Of a stretch of DNA of 64,000 nucleotides, positions 8,046 to 15,977 are shown piece after piece. The notes under the pieces are model-generated. The model was not told where the DNA came from. It searched no databases and saw nothing but the letters and a program-made list of their open reading frames with translations. A program made the translations under genes and the position numbers. Numbering within the stretch: position 1 is the stretch's first letter; each line of letters starts with the position of its first letter. The stretch lies in NCBI RefSeq assembly GCF_900100275.1, contig NZ_FNET01000001.1, positions 620,001-684,000 of the forward strand, written 5' to 3'. The stretch comes from Lentzea albidocapillata subsp. violacea. GTDB taxonomy: Bacteria > Actinomycetota > Actinomycetes > Mycobacteriales > Pseudonocardiaceae.

Positions 8046-8654
8046 TCACTTCAGCAGCAGGCGGACCGTGAGTTCGAGGCGGTTCGCGACGTCCGTGGCC
8101 GTGGCACGGCGCGTGACCCACGCGACCAGGTTCGACAGCCACACGTCGCCGATGACGCGGGCGATGGCCTTCTGCTCGTCCGTCGGCGCGTCGTCGCTCA
8201 TCGCCTTCGTGAACATGCTCTCCATGAGCAGCGAGACCCGGTCGATCTCGGCGCCCGCGGAGGCGTCGGCGAAGGTGAACGCGCGCGTCATCGCCTCGGT
8301 GAGGTGCGGGTTGCGCTGCAGGCCCCTGGTGATGCGGCCGAGCACGAACAGCACGCGCTCGTACGGCGAATCGCCGGGAACGGTGGTGCGGTCCATCTTC
8401 TCCTGCGCGCGCTCCAGCTCCACGGCGAGGCTCGACACGAGCAGGTGGACCTTTGAGGGGAAGTAGCGGTACAACGTGCCCAGCGCGACGTCCGCCCGGT
8501 CGGCCACCGCGCGCATCTGGACGGCGTCGAACCCGCCCTTGGACGCCAGCGCGATGGTCGCGTCGACGATCCGCTTGCGACGCTCGCGCTGGGCGGCCGA
8601 GCTGAGCTCGTCGCCCGCCATGAGCGCGTCCGTGCGCGACTTCGAAGGTGACAC
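8046..8654 (-). CDS. kstR: TetR-family cholesterol-catabolism repressor KstR
   Basis: The 202-aa regulator has a TetR helix-turn-helix at about residues 30-70 (MRAVADRADVALGTLYRYFPSKVHLLVSSL), nearly identical to mycobacterial KstR. The C-terminal ligand domain also matches (RNPHLTEAMTRAFTFADAS and VWLSNLVAWVTRRA). In Mycobacterium, KstR binds TNNAACNNGTTNNA and is released by 3-oxo-cholestenoyl-CoA-type intermediates. The GTG at 8654 was chosen because a perfect AGGAGG lies 9 bp upstream; an ATG at 8621 matches the mycobacterial start, and one at 8720 would leave a poor ribosome site. A KstR box overlaps the ribosome site, implying autorepression. It is divergent from fadE34, the same neighbour as in M. 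tuberculosis. Confidence 0.92.
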   Translation of the reverse strand: MSPSKSRTDALMAGDELSSAAQRERRKRIVDATIALASKGGFDAVQMRAVADRADVALGTLYRYFPSKVHLLVSSLAVELERAQEKMDRTTVPGDSPYERVLFVLGRITRGLQRNPHLTEAMTRAFTFADASAGAEIDRVSLLMESMFTKAMSDDAPTDEQKAIARVIGDVWLSNLVAWVTRRATATDVANRLELTVRLLLK

Positions 8655-8668
8655 GGAGATGATCCTCC

Positions 8669-8682
8669 TGGAACGTGTTGCA
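8669..8682. promoter_or_regulatory. KstR box, kstR side
   Basis: TGGAACGTGTTGCA fits TNNAACNNGTTNNA at every fixed position. It shares one base with the AGGAGG of kstR (8664-8669) and starts 15 bp before its GTG, an ideal autoregulatory position. Confidence 0.8.
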
Positions 8683-8736
8683 GCTGCCTTCGCATCATAC
8701 TCGATCGGTTTGGCAGCCATGATCTGTTGCCGGAAA

Positions 8737-8750
8737 TAGAACACGTTCTA
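8737..8750. promoter_or_regulatory. KstR box, fadE34 side
   Basis: TAGAACACGTTCTA is the canonical KstR operator, with arms extending to 7 bp (ATAGAAC / GTTCTAT). It lies 30 bp upstream of the fadE34 start and should control the side-chain operon. Confidence 0.92.
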
Positions 8751-8780
8751 TAAACTTCTTCACGTACTGGAGGAGGCCGC

Positions 8781-10682
8781 ATGCCGATCGCCACGACCGG
8801 GGAACAACGCGCCCTGCGCGACAGCGTGGACGCCGCCAGGGGTGAGTGGGCCGATCTCGTCAAGGTCGGATTCTTCGAGGTGACGAGGGAGGGCGGCACG
8901 GTCGCCGATCTCGCGGTGATGCTGGAGCGGGCGGCCGAGAACCTCGTGCCGGGACCGTTGCTGCCCACCGCACTCGTGTCGGTGCTGTGCCCGGATTTCG
9001 AGGGTGTCGCCGGGTTCGGGTTCTCGTCCCGGCACGTGGTCGGTGCGGCCGAAGCGACGCATCTGTTGCTCAAAACGGACAACTGGATGCTCGTGCCGGC
9101 CGGGCAGGTGACCGTCACCCCGCTGGAAGCCGTGGACCACTCACGTTCGCTCGGGTCGGTGGTGGTCGGCGAACCGGGCGAGGCGGTGGCCGACCCGACC
9201 GATCTCGCGGTGACGCTGATGGCCGCCGAGGCGAGCGGAGTCGCCGCGTGGTGCCTGAACACCGCTGTGGAGTACGCGAAACAGCGGCAGCAGTTCGGGC
9301 GAATCATCGGGTCGTTCCAGGCCGTGAAGCACCTCTGCGTGGAGATGCTGTGCCGCGCGGAGCAGGCCTCGTCGGTCGCCTGGGACGCCGCCCGGTCGGT
9401 CGGTGACGACGAGCATCCGCTGGCGGCCGCGGTGGCGGGTGCCGTCGCGTTCGACGCGGCGGTCCGCAACGCCAAGGACTGCATCCAGGTGCTCGGCGGC
9501 ATCGGCTTCACCTGGGAGCACGACGCGCACCGCTACCTGCGCCGGGCGTTGGCGCTGCAGCAACTCGCGGGCGGCGTCGCGCGGTGGCGGCGGCGAGTCG
9601 CCGAGCTGGCGCTGGCCGGTGCGCGTCGATCGCTCGCCGTCCAGGTCGAGTCCGATCCGGACGTGCGTGCGTTCGCGGAGGAGATCGCCGGACTGGACCC
9701 CGCCGTTCAACGGGAACGGCTGGCGAGCAGCGGGTTCCTGGTGCCGCACTGGCCCAAGCCGTACGGGCAGGACGCCGGCCAGGCACGGCAGCTGGTGATC
9801 GACAGCGAGTTCGCCCGCGCCGGGGTGCGCAGGCCGGACCTGATCATCGGCGGCTGGGCGGGGCCGACGATCCTCCGGCACGGAACCGCCGAGCAGCAGG
9901 AACGGTTCGTGCCACCGACGTTGAGCGGCGAGCTGACCTGGTGCCAGCTGTTCAGCGAACCCGAGGCCGGTTCGGACCTGGCGTCGTTGCGCACCAAGGC
10001 TCTCCAGGTCGACGGCGGCTGGAAGCTCACCGGGCAGAAGGTCTGGACGTCACTCGCGCACCAGGCCGACTGGGCGATCTGCCTGGCCCGCACGGACTCC
10101 AGCGTGCCGAAGCACAAGGGCATCACGTACTTCCTGGTCGACATGCGCTCCGCGGGCGTCGACGTGCGGCCGTTGCGGGAGATCACCGGCGACGCGCGGT
10201 TCAACGAGGTCTTCCTGGACGACGTGTTCGTGCCGGACGACTGCGTGGTCGGCGCGGTGAACGACGGCTGGCGCCTGGCCCGCACGACCCTCGCGAACGA
10301 ACGCGTAGCCATGGGCTCGTCGCTCGGCGAACCCCTCGAGAACGTCCTGAAGTCCCCGGCCGCTCCTGACCACGCGGAACGGCTGGGCGCCCTGGTGGCG
10401 CAGGGTCTCGCGGTGTCGGTGCTGGACCTGCGGGCGAGCCTGCGGGTGCTGAGCGGGCAGGAGCCGGGCGCGGAGTCCAGCGTGCGCAAGCTCGTCGGCG
10501 TGCGGCAACGGCAGGACGTGGCCGAGTTCGCGGTCGAGCTGCTCGGGCCGGACGGCGCCACGGACAACGAGCTGATGTACGAGTTCCTGCTTTCGAGGTG
10601 TTTGAGCATCGCGGGCGGAACGACTCAAGTCCTGATGAACCTGGCAGGCGAGCGGATTCTCGGTCTACCGAGGGAGCTTTGA
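8781..10682 (+). CDS. fadE34: Double acyl-CoA dehydrogenase FadE34 (ChsE3-like)
   Basis: This 633-aa fusion holds two acyl-CoA dehydrogenase domains. The N-terminal half (about 1-285) carries AVEYAKQRQQFGRIIGSFQAVKH and GGIGFTWEHDAHRYLRRA. The C-terminal half (about 290-633) is a full catalytic unit with FSEPEAGSDLASLRTKA and GGTTQVLMNLAGERILGLP. FadE34 introduces the double bond into short-chain steroid CoA thioesters of the side chain. The family usually has about 710 residues; here the first domain seems to lack some 30-40 residues near its N-terminus. The ATG has a GGAGGAGG site and lies behind a perfect KstR box. It is divergent from kstR, as in M. tuberculosis, but here it leads directly into the igr-type operon. 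Confidence 0.88.
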   Translation: MPIATTGEQRALRDSVDAARGEWADLVKVGFFEVTREGGTVADLAVMLERAAENLVPGPLLPTALVSVLCPDFEGVAGFGFSSRHVVGAAEATHLLLKTDNWMLVPAGQVTVTPLEAVDHSRSLGSVVVGEPGEAVADPTDLAVTLMAAEASGVAAWCLNTAVEYAKQRQQFGRIIGSFQAVKHLCVEMLCRAEQASSVAWDAARSVGDDEHPLAAAVAGAVAFDAAVRNAKDCIQVLGGIGFTWEHDAHRYLRRALALQQLAGGVARWRRRVAELALAGARRSLAVQVESDPDVRAFAEEIAGLDPAVQRERLASSGFLVPHWPKPYGQDAGQARQLVIDSEFARAGVRRPDLIIGGWAGPTILRHGTAEQQERFVPPTLSGELTWCQLFSEPEAGSDLASLRTKALQVDGGWKLTGQKVWTSLAHQADWAICLARTDSSVPKHKGITYFLVDMRSAGVDVRPLREITGDARFNEVFLDDVFVPDDCVVGAVNDGWRLARTTLANERVAMGSSLGEPLENVLKSPAAPDHAERLGALVAQGLAVSVLDLRASLRVLSGQEPGAESSVRKLVGVRQRQDVAEFAVELLGPDGATDNELMYEFLLSRCLSIAGGTTQVLMNLAGERILGLPREL

Positions 10683-11644
10683 TGGATTTCAAGCTCGACG
10701 AGACCCAGCGCGAGATCGCCACCCTGGCGGCCGACGTGCTGGGCAGGGAGAGCGCCACCCCCTGGAAGGCGTTGGGAGAGGCGGGGTTGCTGGCCCTGGC
10801 CGTGCCGGAACGCCTTGGCGGTGACGGGTTCGGCGTGCTGGAGACGGCCGTGCTGCTCACCGAGGTCGGCCGGCGGGCAGCCGACGTCCCGGCGCTGGCC
10901 ACGCTCGCGCTGGGCGTGCTGCCGATCGTGCGGTACGGAACGCCGGAGCAGCAGGACGCGTTGCTGTCGTTGGTGACCGAACAGCACGGGGTACTGACGG
11001 CGGCACTGAGCGAGCCGTCGCGACCCCTGCCGGCAGAACCTGCCACCACAGCAGGTCCGGACGGCATCTTCGGCGTGAAGATCAACGTGCCGTACGCGGC
11101 CGAGGCTTCCAGGATCCTCGTCAGCACGAACAACGGCGTCTTCGTCGTCGACCCGGCACAGCCCGGCGTGTCCACATCGGACGGAACCGTGCTGCTCGAA
11201 GGCGCCCGCGGTGACCTGCTGGAAGGCGCGGCGGAAGGCATCCGCCGGTTCGCGCTGGCCGGCGCCTGCGCGGTGGCGGACGGCGTCCTGGCCGGAGCCC
11301 TCGACCTCACCGTGCAGCACGTCGGCACCCGCCACCAGTTCGGCAAACCGCTGGCCACCTTCCAGGCCGCCGCGTTGCTGGTCGCGGACGTCTACATCGC
11401 CTCGCGCACCCTGCACCTGGCCGCGCTGACCGCCGCGTGGAGGCTCGACGACAACGACCTGGACACGGCTGCCTACTGGCTCGCGGCGGAAACCCTGCCG
11501 GCCGTGCACACCTGTCACCACCTGCACGGCGGCCTCGGGCTCGACATCACCTACCCGATGCACCGCTACTACGGCATGGCCAAGGAGCTGACGCGGTTCG
11601 TCGGCGGAGTGGAGCACCGCTTGGGAGCCATCGATGTTCATTGA
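10682..11644 (+). CDS. fadE28: Acyl-CoA dehydrogenase FadE28 (ChsE1-like subunit)
   Basis: The 320-aa short acyl-CoA dehydrogenase has GTRHQFGKPLATFQAAALLVADVY in its C-terminal helical domain and HLHGGLGLDITYPMHRYYG near the end. In M. tuberculosis FadE28 (ChsE1) pairs with FadE29 (ChsE2) as an alpha2-beta2 enzyme that dehydrogenates 3-oxo-pregn-4-ene-20-carboxyl-CoA. The small size and the following full-length partner fit that arrangement. The ATG overlaps the fadE34 stop (TGATG) and the gene overlaps fadE29 by 11 bp, so the subunits are probably made in equal amounts. Confidence 0.85.
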   Translation: MDFKLDETQREIATLAADVLGRESATPWKALGEAGLLALAVPERLGGDGFGVLETAVLLTEVGRRAADVPALATLALGVLPIVRYGTPEQQDALLSLVTEQHGVLTAALSEPSRPLPAEPATTAGPDGIFGVKINVPYAAEASRILVSTNNGVFVVDPAQPGVSTSDGTVLLEGARGDLLEGAAEGIRRFALAGACAVADGVLAGALDLTVQHVGTRHQFGKPLATFQAAALLVADVYIASRTLHLAALTAAWRLDDNDLDTAAYWLAAETLPAVHTCHHLHGGLGLDITYPMHRYYGMAKELTRFVGGVEHRLGAIDVH

Positions 11645-12761
11645 CCTCACCGCGGAGCAACGCAGGCTGCGCGACGAGCTCCGTGAGTACTTCGCGACCG
11701 TCATGTCCGCCGCCGAACGCGAGGCGATGCTCACCGAACGGCACGGCGCCACCTACCGCGAACTCGTGCGCCGGCTGGGCCGCGACGGCAGGCTCGGCGT
11801 CGGCTGGCCGAAGGAGTACGGCGGCCTGGGGTTCGGGCCGGTCGAGCAGCAGATCTTCGTCAACGAGGCCGCCCGCGCGGACGTCCCCCTGCCGTACGTG
11901 ACGCTGCAGACCGTCGGCCCGACGCTGCAGACGTACGGAACGCAGGAGCAGAAGGACTTCTTCCTGCCGAAGATCCTCAGCGGCGACCTCCACTTCGCCA
12001 TCGGCTACACCGAACCCGACGCGGGCACGGACCTGGCCGCGTTGCGCACCAAGGCCGTCCGCGAGGGCGACCACTACGTCGTCAACGGGCAGAAGACGTT
12101 CACGACCGGTGGTCACGACGCGGACTACGTGTGGCTGGCGTGCCGCACCGGAGCGCCGGACTCGCGGCACAAGGGCGTCACGATCCTGATCGTCGACACC
12201 ACCGACCCCGGCTACTCCTGGACGCCGATCATCACCTGCGACGGCGCGCACCACGTCAACGCCACCTACTACAACGACGTCCGCGTGCCCGAAGCCCGCC
12301 GGGTCGGCGAGGAGGACAAGGGCTGGCGGCTGATCACCACCCAGCTCAACCACGAACGCGTGATGCTCGGCCCGTCCGGCCGGCTCGGCGCGCTGGTCGA
12401 GCGGGTCCACGACTGGGCGTCCGAACGCGGGCTCCTCGACGAACCGGACGTGCGGCGGGCGTTGGCCGAGGCACGGGCGGTCCACCGCGTGAACGAGCTG
12501 CTGAACTGGCAGGTCGCCAGCGGCGAGGTCGAGGTCGCGGACGCCAGCGCCACCAAGGTGTTCGCGGCCGACCGGACCCAGCACATCGGCCGGTTGCTGG
12601 AAGAGCTGGTCGGACGGCACGGCGCTCCGACCGAACTGACGAAGTGGCTGGACGTCCAGGCACGGCGCAACCTCGTGCTGACGTTCGGCGGGGGAGTGCA
12701 GGAGATCCAGCGCGAGCTGATCGCCAACATCGGACTCGGTCTGCCGCGGGTGGTGCGATGA
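11634..12761 (+). CDS. fadE29: Acyl-CoA dehydrogenase FadE29 (ChsE2-like subunit)
   Basis: The 375-aa acyl-CoA dehydrogenase has the FAD/substrate motifs GYTEPDAGTDLAALRTKA (about residue 125) and GGGVQEIQRELIANIGLGLPR at the C-terminus. It is the longer partner of the FadE28-FadE29 heterotetramer of the last side-chain beta-oxidation cycle. Its position between fadE28 and chsH2 is the same as in the mycobacterial igr operon. The ATG lies inside the end of fadE28, and the stop overlaps the chsH2 start (ATGA). Confidence 0.87.
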   Translation: MFIDLTAEQRRLRDELREYFATVMSAAEREAMLTERHGATYRELVRRLGRDGRLGVGWPKEYGGLGFGPVEQQIFVNEAARADVPLPYVTLQTVGPTLQTYGTQEQKDFFLPKILSGDLHFAIGYTEPDAGTDLAALRTKAVREGDHYVVNGQKTFTTGGHDADYVWLACRTGAPDSRHKGVTILIVDTTDPGYSWTPIITCDGAHHVNATYYNDVRVPEARRVGEEDKGWRLITTQLNHERVMLGPSGRLGALVERVHDWASERGLLDEPDVRRALAEARAVHRVNELLNWQVASGEVEVADASATKVFAADRTQHIGRLLEELVGRHGAPTELTKWLDVQARRNLVLTFGGGVQEIQRELIANIGLGLPRVVR

Positions 12762-13645
12762 TCGACATCGAGAAGGAGGCCGCCCGCATCGCCGAACAGG
12801 GCGAAAGCGCACCGCGCCTGGCGCGTGACCCGGTCAACCAGCCGATGATCAACAACTGGCTGGAGGCCATCGGCGACGAACACCCCGGCTACACCGAGGT
12901 CGCGCCGCCCGCGATGGTCCAGGTGTGGACGATGGCCGGGCTGCACGGCCAACGCACCCTCGACGACCCGCTCGGCGCGATGATGACCATCCTCGACGAG
13001 GCCGGCTACACGTCGGTCGTCGCCACCAACAGCGACCAGACCTATCACCGGTACCTCAAGGTCGGCGAGCACCTCTCGGTGACGACGAGCCTGGAGGACG
13101 TGACGGGGCCGAAGAAGACAGGGCTGGGCGAAGGCTGGTTCGTGACGACCCGCAGCACCTGGTGGGTCGGGGACGAGGCCGTGGCCGAGATGCGGTTCCG
13201 GGTGCTGAAGTTCAAGCCCGCGCGCAAACCCGAACCGAAGCCGGAAACTCCGAGGGCGCAGGCGATCCGGCCGTCCGTCAACCGCGACACCGAGTACTTC
13301 TGGGAAGGCACCCGGCTGGGCGAGCTGCGCATCCAGCGGTGCGGCGGCTGCGGCCTGCTGCGTCACCCGCCCGGCCCGATGTGCCCGGAATGCGGTGCCA
13401 CCAAGCCGAAGTACCTCGTCTCGGAGGGGTACGGCGTGGTCTACAGCTACGTCGTGCACCACCACCCTCAGGTGCCGGGCAGGCAGACCCCGTTCGTCAT
13501 CGCCCTGGTCGAACTGGACGAGGGCGTGCGGATGCTGGGCGAACTGGACGGCGAGCCCAGCATCGGGCGACGAGTCGAGGTCGTGTTCACCAAGGTCGAC
13601 GACGAGCTGACGATGCCGAGCTGGAGGCCCCGTGCGGATCGGTGA
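12758..13645 (+). CDS. chsH2: MaoC-like hydratase subunit with DUF35 domain, ChsH2
   Basis: The 295-aa protein has an N-terminal hot-dog (MaoC-like) domain to about residue 155, a linker rich in Pro and Lys, and a C-terminal DUF35 part. The DUF35 region has a zinc ribbon (C195, C198, C209, C212) followed by an OB-fold. In Mycobacterium ChsH2 pairs with ChsH1 to hydrate the double bond made by FadE28-FadE29, and its DUF35 domain binds the aldolase Ltp2. All three genes are adjacent here in the same order. The ATG overlaps the fadE29 stop, and the 3' end overlaps chsH1 by 14 bp. Confidence 0.9.
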   Translation: MIDIEKEAARIAEQGESAPRLARDPVNQPMINNWLEAIGDEHPGYTEVAPPAMVQVWTMAGLHGQRTLDDPLGAMMTILDEAGYTSVVATNSDQTYHRYLKVGEHLSVTTSLEDVTGPKKTGLGEGWFVTTRSTWWVGDEAVAEMRFRVLKFKPARKPEPKPETPRAQAIRPSVNRDTEYFWEGTRLGELRIQRCGGCGLLRHPPGPMCPECGATKPKYLVSEGYGVVYSYVVHHHPQVPGRQTPFVIALVELDEGVRMLGELDGEPSIGRRVEVVFTKVDDELTMPSWRPRADR

Positions 13646-14015
13646 TTCCCTGCCAGAGTGGCACGTCGAGGCCACCCCGACGTTCGTGATCAGCACCGCG
13701 CTGGCCACCCGCGACTTCCAGGACGTGCACCACGACCGCGACCTCGCGGTCCAGCGCGGCTCGAAGGACATCTTCATCAACATCCTCACCACCACCGGCC
13801 TGGTGCAGCGCTACGTCACGGACTGGGCGGGCCCGGAGGCGTTGGTGCGGCAGGTGAACATCAAGCTCGGCGCCCCCTGCTTCGCCTACGACACGCTGAA
13901 GTTCTTCGGCCAGGTCGTCGGACGCGAACAGCAGGACCTGACCATCGAGGTCGTCGGCCGCACCGCGCACGGCGACCACGTCACCGGAACCGTGAAGATC
14001 GAGGTGCCCGCGTGA
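13632..14015 (+). CDS. chsH1: MaoC-like enoyl-CoA hydratase subunit ChsH1
   Basis: The 127-aa hot-dog fold protein carries the catalytic segment RDFQDVHHDRD (about residues 27-36); the family uses an Asp and a His here. It forms the active-site half of the ChsH1-ChsH2 hydratase acting on the C22 steroid enoyl-CoA. The GTG start lies inside the chsH2 end, and the stop overlaps the ltp2 GTG (GTGA). The length is that of the mycobacterial protein. Confidence 0.9.
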   Translation: MRIGDSLPEWHVEATPTFVISTALATRDFQDVHHDRDLAVQRGSKDIFINILTTTGLVQRYVTDWAGPEALVRQVNIKLGAPCFAYDTLKFFGQVVGREQQDLTIEVVGRTAHGDHVTGTVKIEVPA

Positions 14016-15154
14016 ACGCCGCGATCGTCGGGATCGGCGCGACCGACTTCTCCAAGGACTCGGGTCGCAGTGAACTCCAGCTCGCCGCCGAGGCAGTGAG
14101 AGCGGCACTACAGGACGCAGGCCTCGAACCGTCCGATGTGGACGGCCTGGTCAGCTTCACCATGGACACCAACGCCGAGATCGCGGTCGCGCGCGAACTC
14201 GGCGTTCCGGAGCTGACTTTCTTCAGCCGCGTGCACTACGGCGGCGGGGCGGCGTGCGCGACGGTCCAGCAGGCCGCGATGGCCGTCGAGACCGGCGCGG
14301 CGAAGGTCGTCGTCTGCTACCGGGCGTTCAACGAACGCTCCGGGCACCGGTTCGGGCAGGTCCAGAGCGCTGCGGCGGCCAACATCGACAACAGCTGGTC
14401 GTACCCGATGGGCCTGGGCACGCCGGCCGCGATGGTCGCCATGTTCGCCCGCCGGTACATGCACGAGTACGGCGCCACGAGCGAGGACTTCGGCCGGATC
14501 GCGGTGATCGACCGCAAGCACGCCGCCACGAACCCCCACGCGTGGTTCCACGACCGGCCGATCACCCTGGACGACCACCAGTCGTCGCGCTGGATCGCCG
14601 AACCGCTGCGGCTCCTGGACTGCTGTCAGGAAAGCGACGGCGGGGTCGCGCTCGTGGTCACGTCGGCGGAACGCGCCCGCGATTTGCCGAACAAGCCCGC
14701 GCACGTCAGGGCGGCGACGCAGGGCAGCAGCGTGGACCAGTTCACGATGACCAGCTACTACCGCGACGACCTGACCCGGCTGCCCGAGATGGGCGTGGTG
14801 GCCAGGGGACTGTGGGAGAAATCGGGCATCGGTCCGTCCGATGTGGACGTCGCCGTGCTCTACGACCACTTCACGCCGTTCGTCCTGGTCCAACTCGAGG
14901 AGCTGGGCTTCTGCGGACGGGGCGAGGCCAAGGACTTCGTCGCGTCCGGAGCCCTTGAACTGGACGGAACGCTTCCGCTCAACCCGCACGGCGGCCAGCT
15001 CGGCGAGGCCTACCTGCACGGCATGAACGGCATCGCCGAGGGCGTGCGCCAGATCCGCGGCACCGCGGTGAACCAGGTCGCCGAGGTCGAGCACGTCCTG
15101 GTCACCGCCGGCACCGGCGTCCCGACCAGCGGCCTAGTCCTCGGTCAGGGTTAG
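14012..15154 (+). CDS. ltp2: Thiolase-fold aldolase Ltp2 (17-hydroxy steroid-CoA retro-aldolase)
   Basis: The 380-aa thiolase-superfamily protein lacks the thiolase Cys pair. It has YDHFTPF (Y284) and PLNPHGGQLGEAYLHG (Y334), corresponding to the two catalytic tyrosines reported for Ltp2. Ltp2, held on the ChsH2 DUF35 domain, cleaves 17-hydroxy-3-oxo-pregnene-20-carboxyl-CoA to an androstenedione and propionyl-CoA, completing side-chain removal. The GTG was chosen for its GTGA overlap with chsH1. It is the last gene of the fadE34-to-ltp2 run and overlaps the convergent chsH3 gene by 21 bp. Confidence 0.9.
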   Translation: MNAAIVGIGATDFSKDSGRSELQLAAEAVRAALQDAGLEPSDVDGLVSFTMDTNAEIAVARELGVPELTFFSRVHYGGGAACATVQQAAMAVETGAAKVVVCYRAFNERSGHRFGQVQSAAAANIDNSWSYPMGLGTPAAMVAMFARRYMHEYGATSEDFGRIAVIDRKHAATNPHAWFHDRPITLDDHQSSRWIAEPLRLLDCCQESDGGVALVVTSAERARDLPNKPAHVRAATQGSSVDQFTMTSYYRDDLTRLPEMGVVARGLWEKSGIGPSDVDVAVLYDHFTPFVLVQLEELGFCGRGEAKDFVASGALELDGTLPLNPHGGQLGEAYLHGMNGIAEGVRQIRGTAVNQVAEVEHVLVTAGTGVPTSGLVLGQG

Positions 15155-15967
15155 CACCGCGTCAGCGAGAACGGGACGGTCCCCGGCCGAAGTCGTCAGC
15201 ACGAGCCGGGGCCCGTCCCGCCACACCTGCGTCGTCAGCGTCTCGCCGGGGAACACCACGCCCGCGAACTTCGCCCCGAACGACGCCACCTGCTCCGGTC
15301 CGTCGAGGACGGCGTCGACCACGGCCCGGCACACCACGCCATACGTGCACAGCCCGTGCAGGATCGGTGCGTCGAACCCGGCTCGCTGTGCGAACTCCGG
15401 ATCGGCGTGCAACGGGTTGCGGTCACCGCAAAGCCGGTACAGGTAGGCCTGCTGCGGCAAAGTCGGTGTCTCGATCACGAAGTCCGGCTCGCGTTCAGGC
15501 ACCTCCACCCTGCCCGACGGCCCCCGGTCGCCGCCGAACCCGCCCTCGCCGCGAGCGAAGATGCTGGACCGGGTCGTGTACAGCGCGGTCCCGTCCGGCG
15601 CCACGGCCGTCGACTCCTGCACGATGACCGCGGCCTTGCCCTTGTCCCACACGTCCGCGATCCGCGTCCGCAACACCGCTTCGCCCTCGGCGGGGAGAGG
15701 AGCGTGCACGGTGATCTCCTGCGTGCCGTGCAGGACCCGGGCCAGGTCGATGTCGACACCGGGGAACGAGACGGCGGGCGGCGCGGTCTCGTGGAAGCGC
15801 GGCGCCACCACGCCGAACGTCGGCAGCACCCGCAAGCCCTGCTCGTAGACGTAACGGAGCTCGGTCGCCCCCAGCGCGAGGTGGTAGAGCAGCACGTCGG
15901 ACTCGGTCCAGGAGAACTTGATCTCGGGCAGCTCCGCCCCGACGGCGACGGAAGGATCGATCGGCAT
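15134..15967 (-). CDS. chsH3: Double hot-dog enoyl-CoA hydratase (ChsH3-like)
   Basis: The 277-aa protein has two MaoC/hot-dog repeats. The C-terminal one carries the hydratase-2 motif YRLCGDRNPLHADPEFA (about residues 183-199) with Asp, Asn and His in the expected places, and HGLCTYG shortly after. In M. tuberculosis ChsH3 (Rv3538) hydrates sterol side-chain enoyl-CoAs and is encoded next to kstD. Here it is the last gene of the kstD-kshA-kshB run, 10 bp after kshB. It overlaps the 3' end of ltp2 on the other strand by 21 bp. Confidence 0.85.
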   Translation of the reverse strand: MPIDPSVAVGAELPEIKFSWTESDVLLYHLALGATELRYVYEQGLRVLPTFGVVAPRFHETAPPAVSFPGVDIDLARVLHGTQEITVHAPLPAEGEAVLRTRIADVWDKGKAAVIVQESTAVAPDGTALYTTRSSIFARGEGGFGGDRGPSGRVEVPEREPDFVIETPTLPQQAYLYRLCGDRNPLHADPEFAQRAGFDAPILHGLCTYGVVCRAVVDAVLDGPEQVASFGAKFAGVVFPGETLTTQVWRDGPRLVLTTSAGDRPVLADAVLTLTED

Positions 15968-15977
15968 CAGGCGCCCC

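Noticed and set aside
8655..8744. Longer KstR start codons at 8720 and 8744
   Set aside because: The 8744 start falls inside a KstR box and neither has a good ribosome site, whereas GTG 8654 has AGGAGG at ideal spacing.
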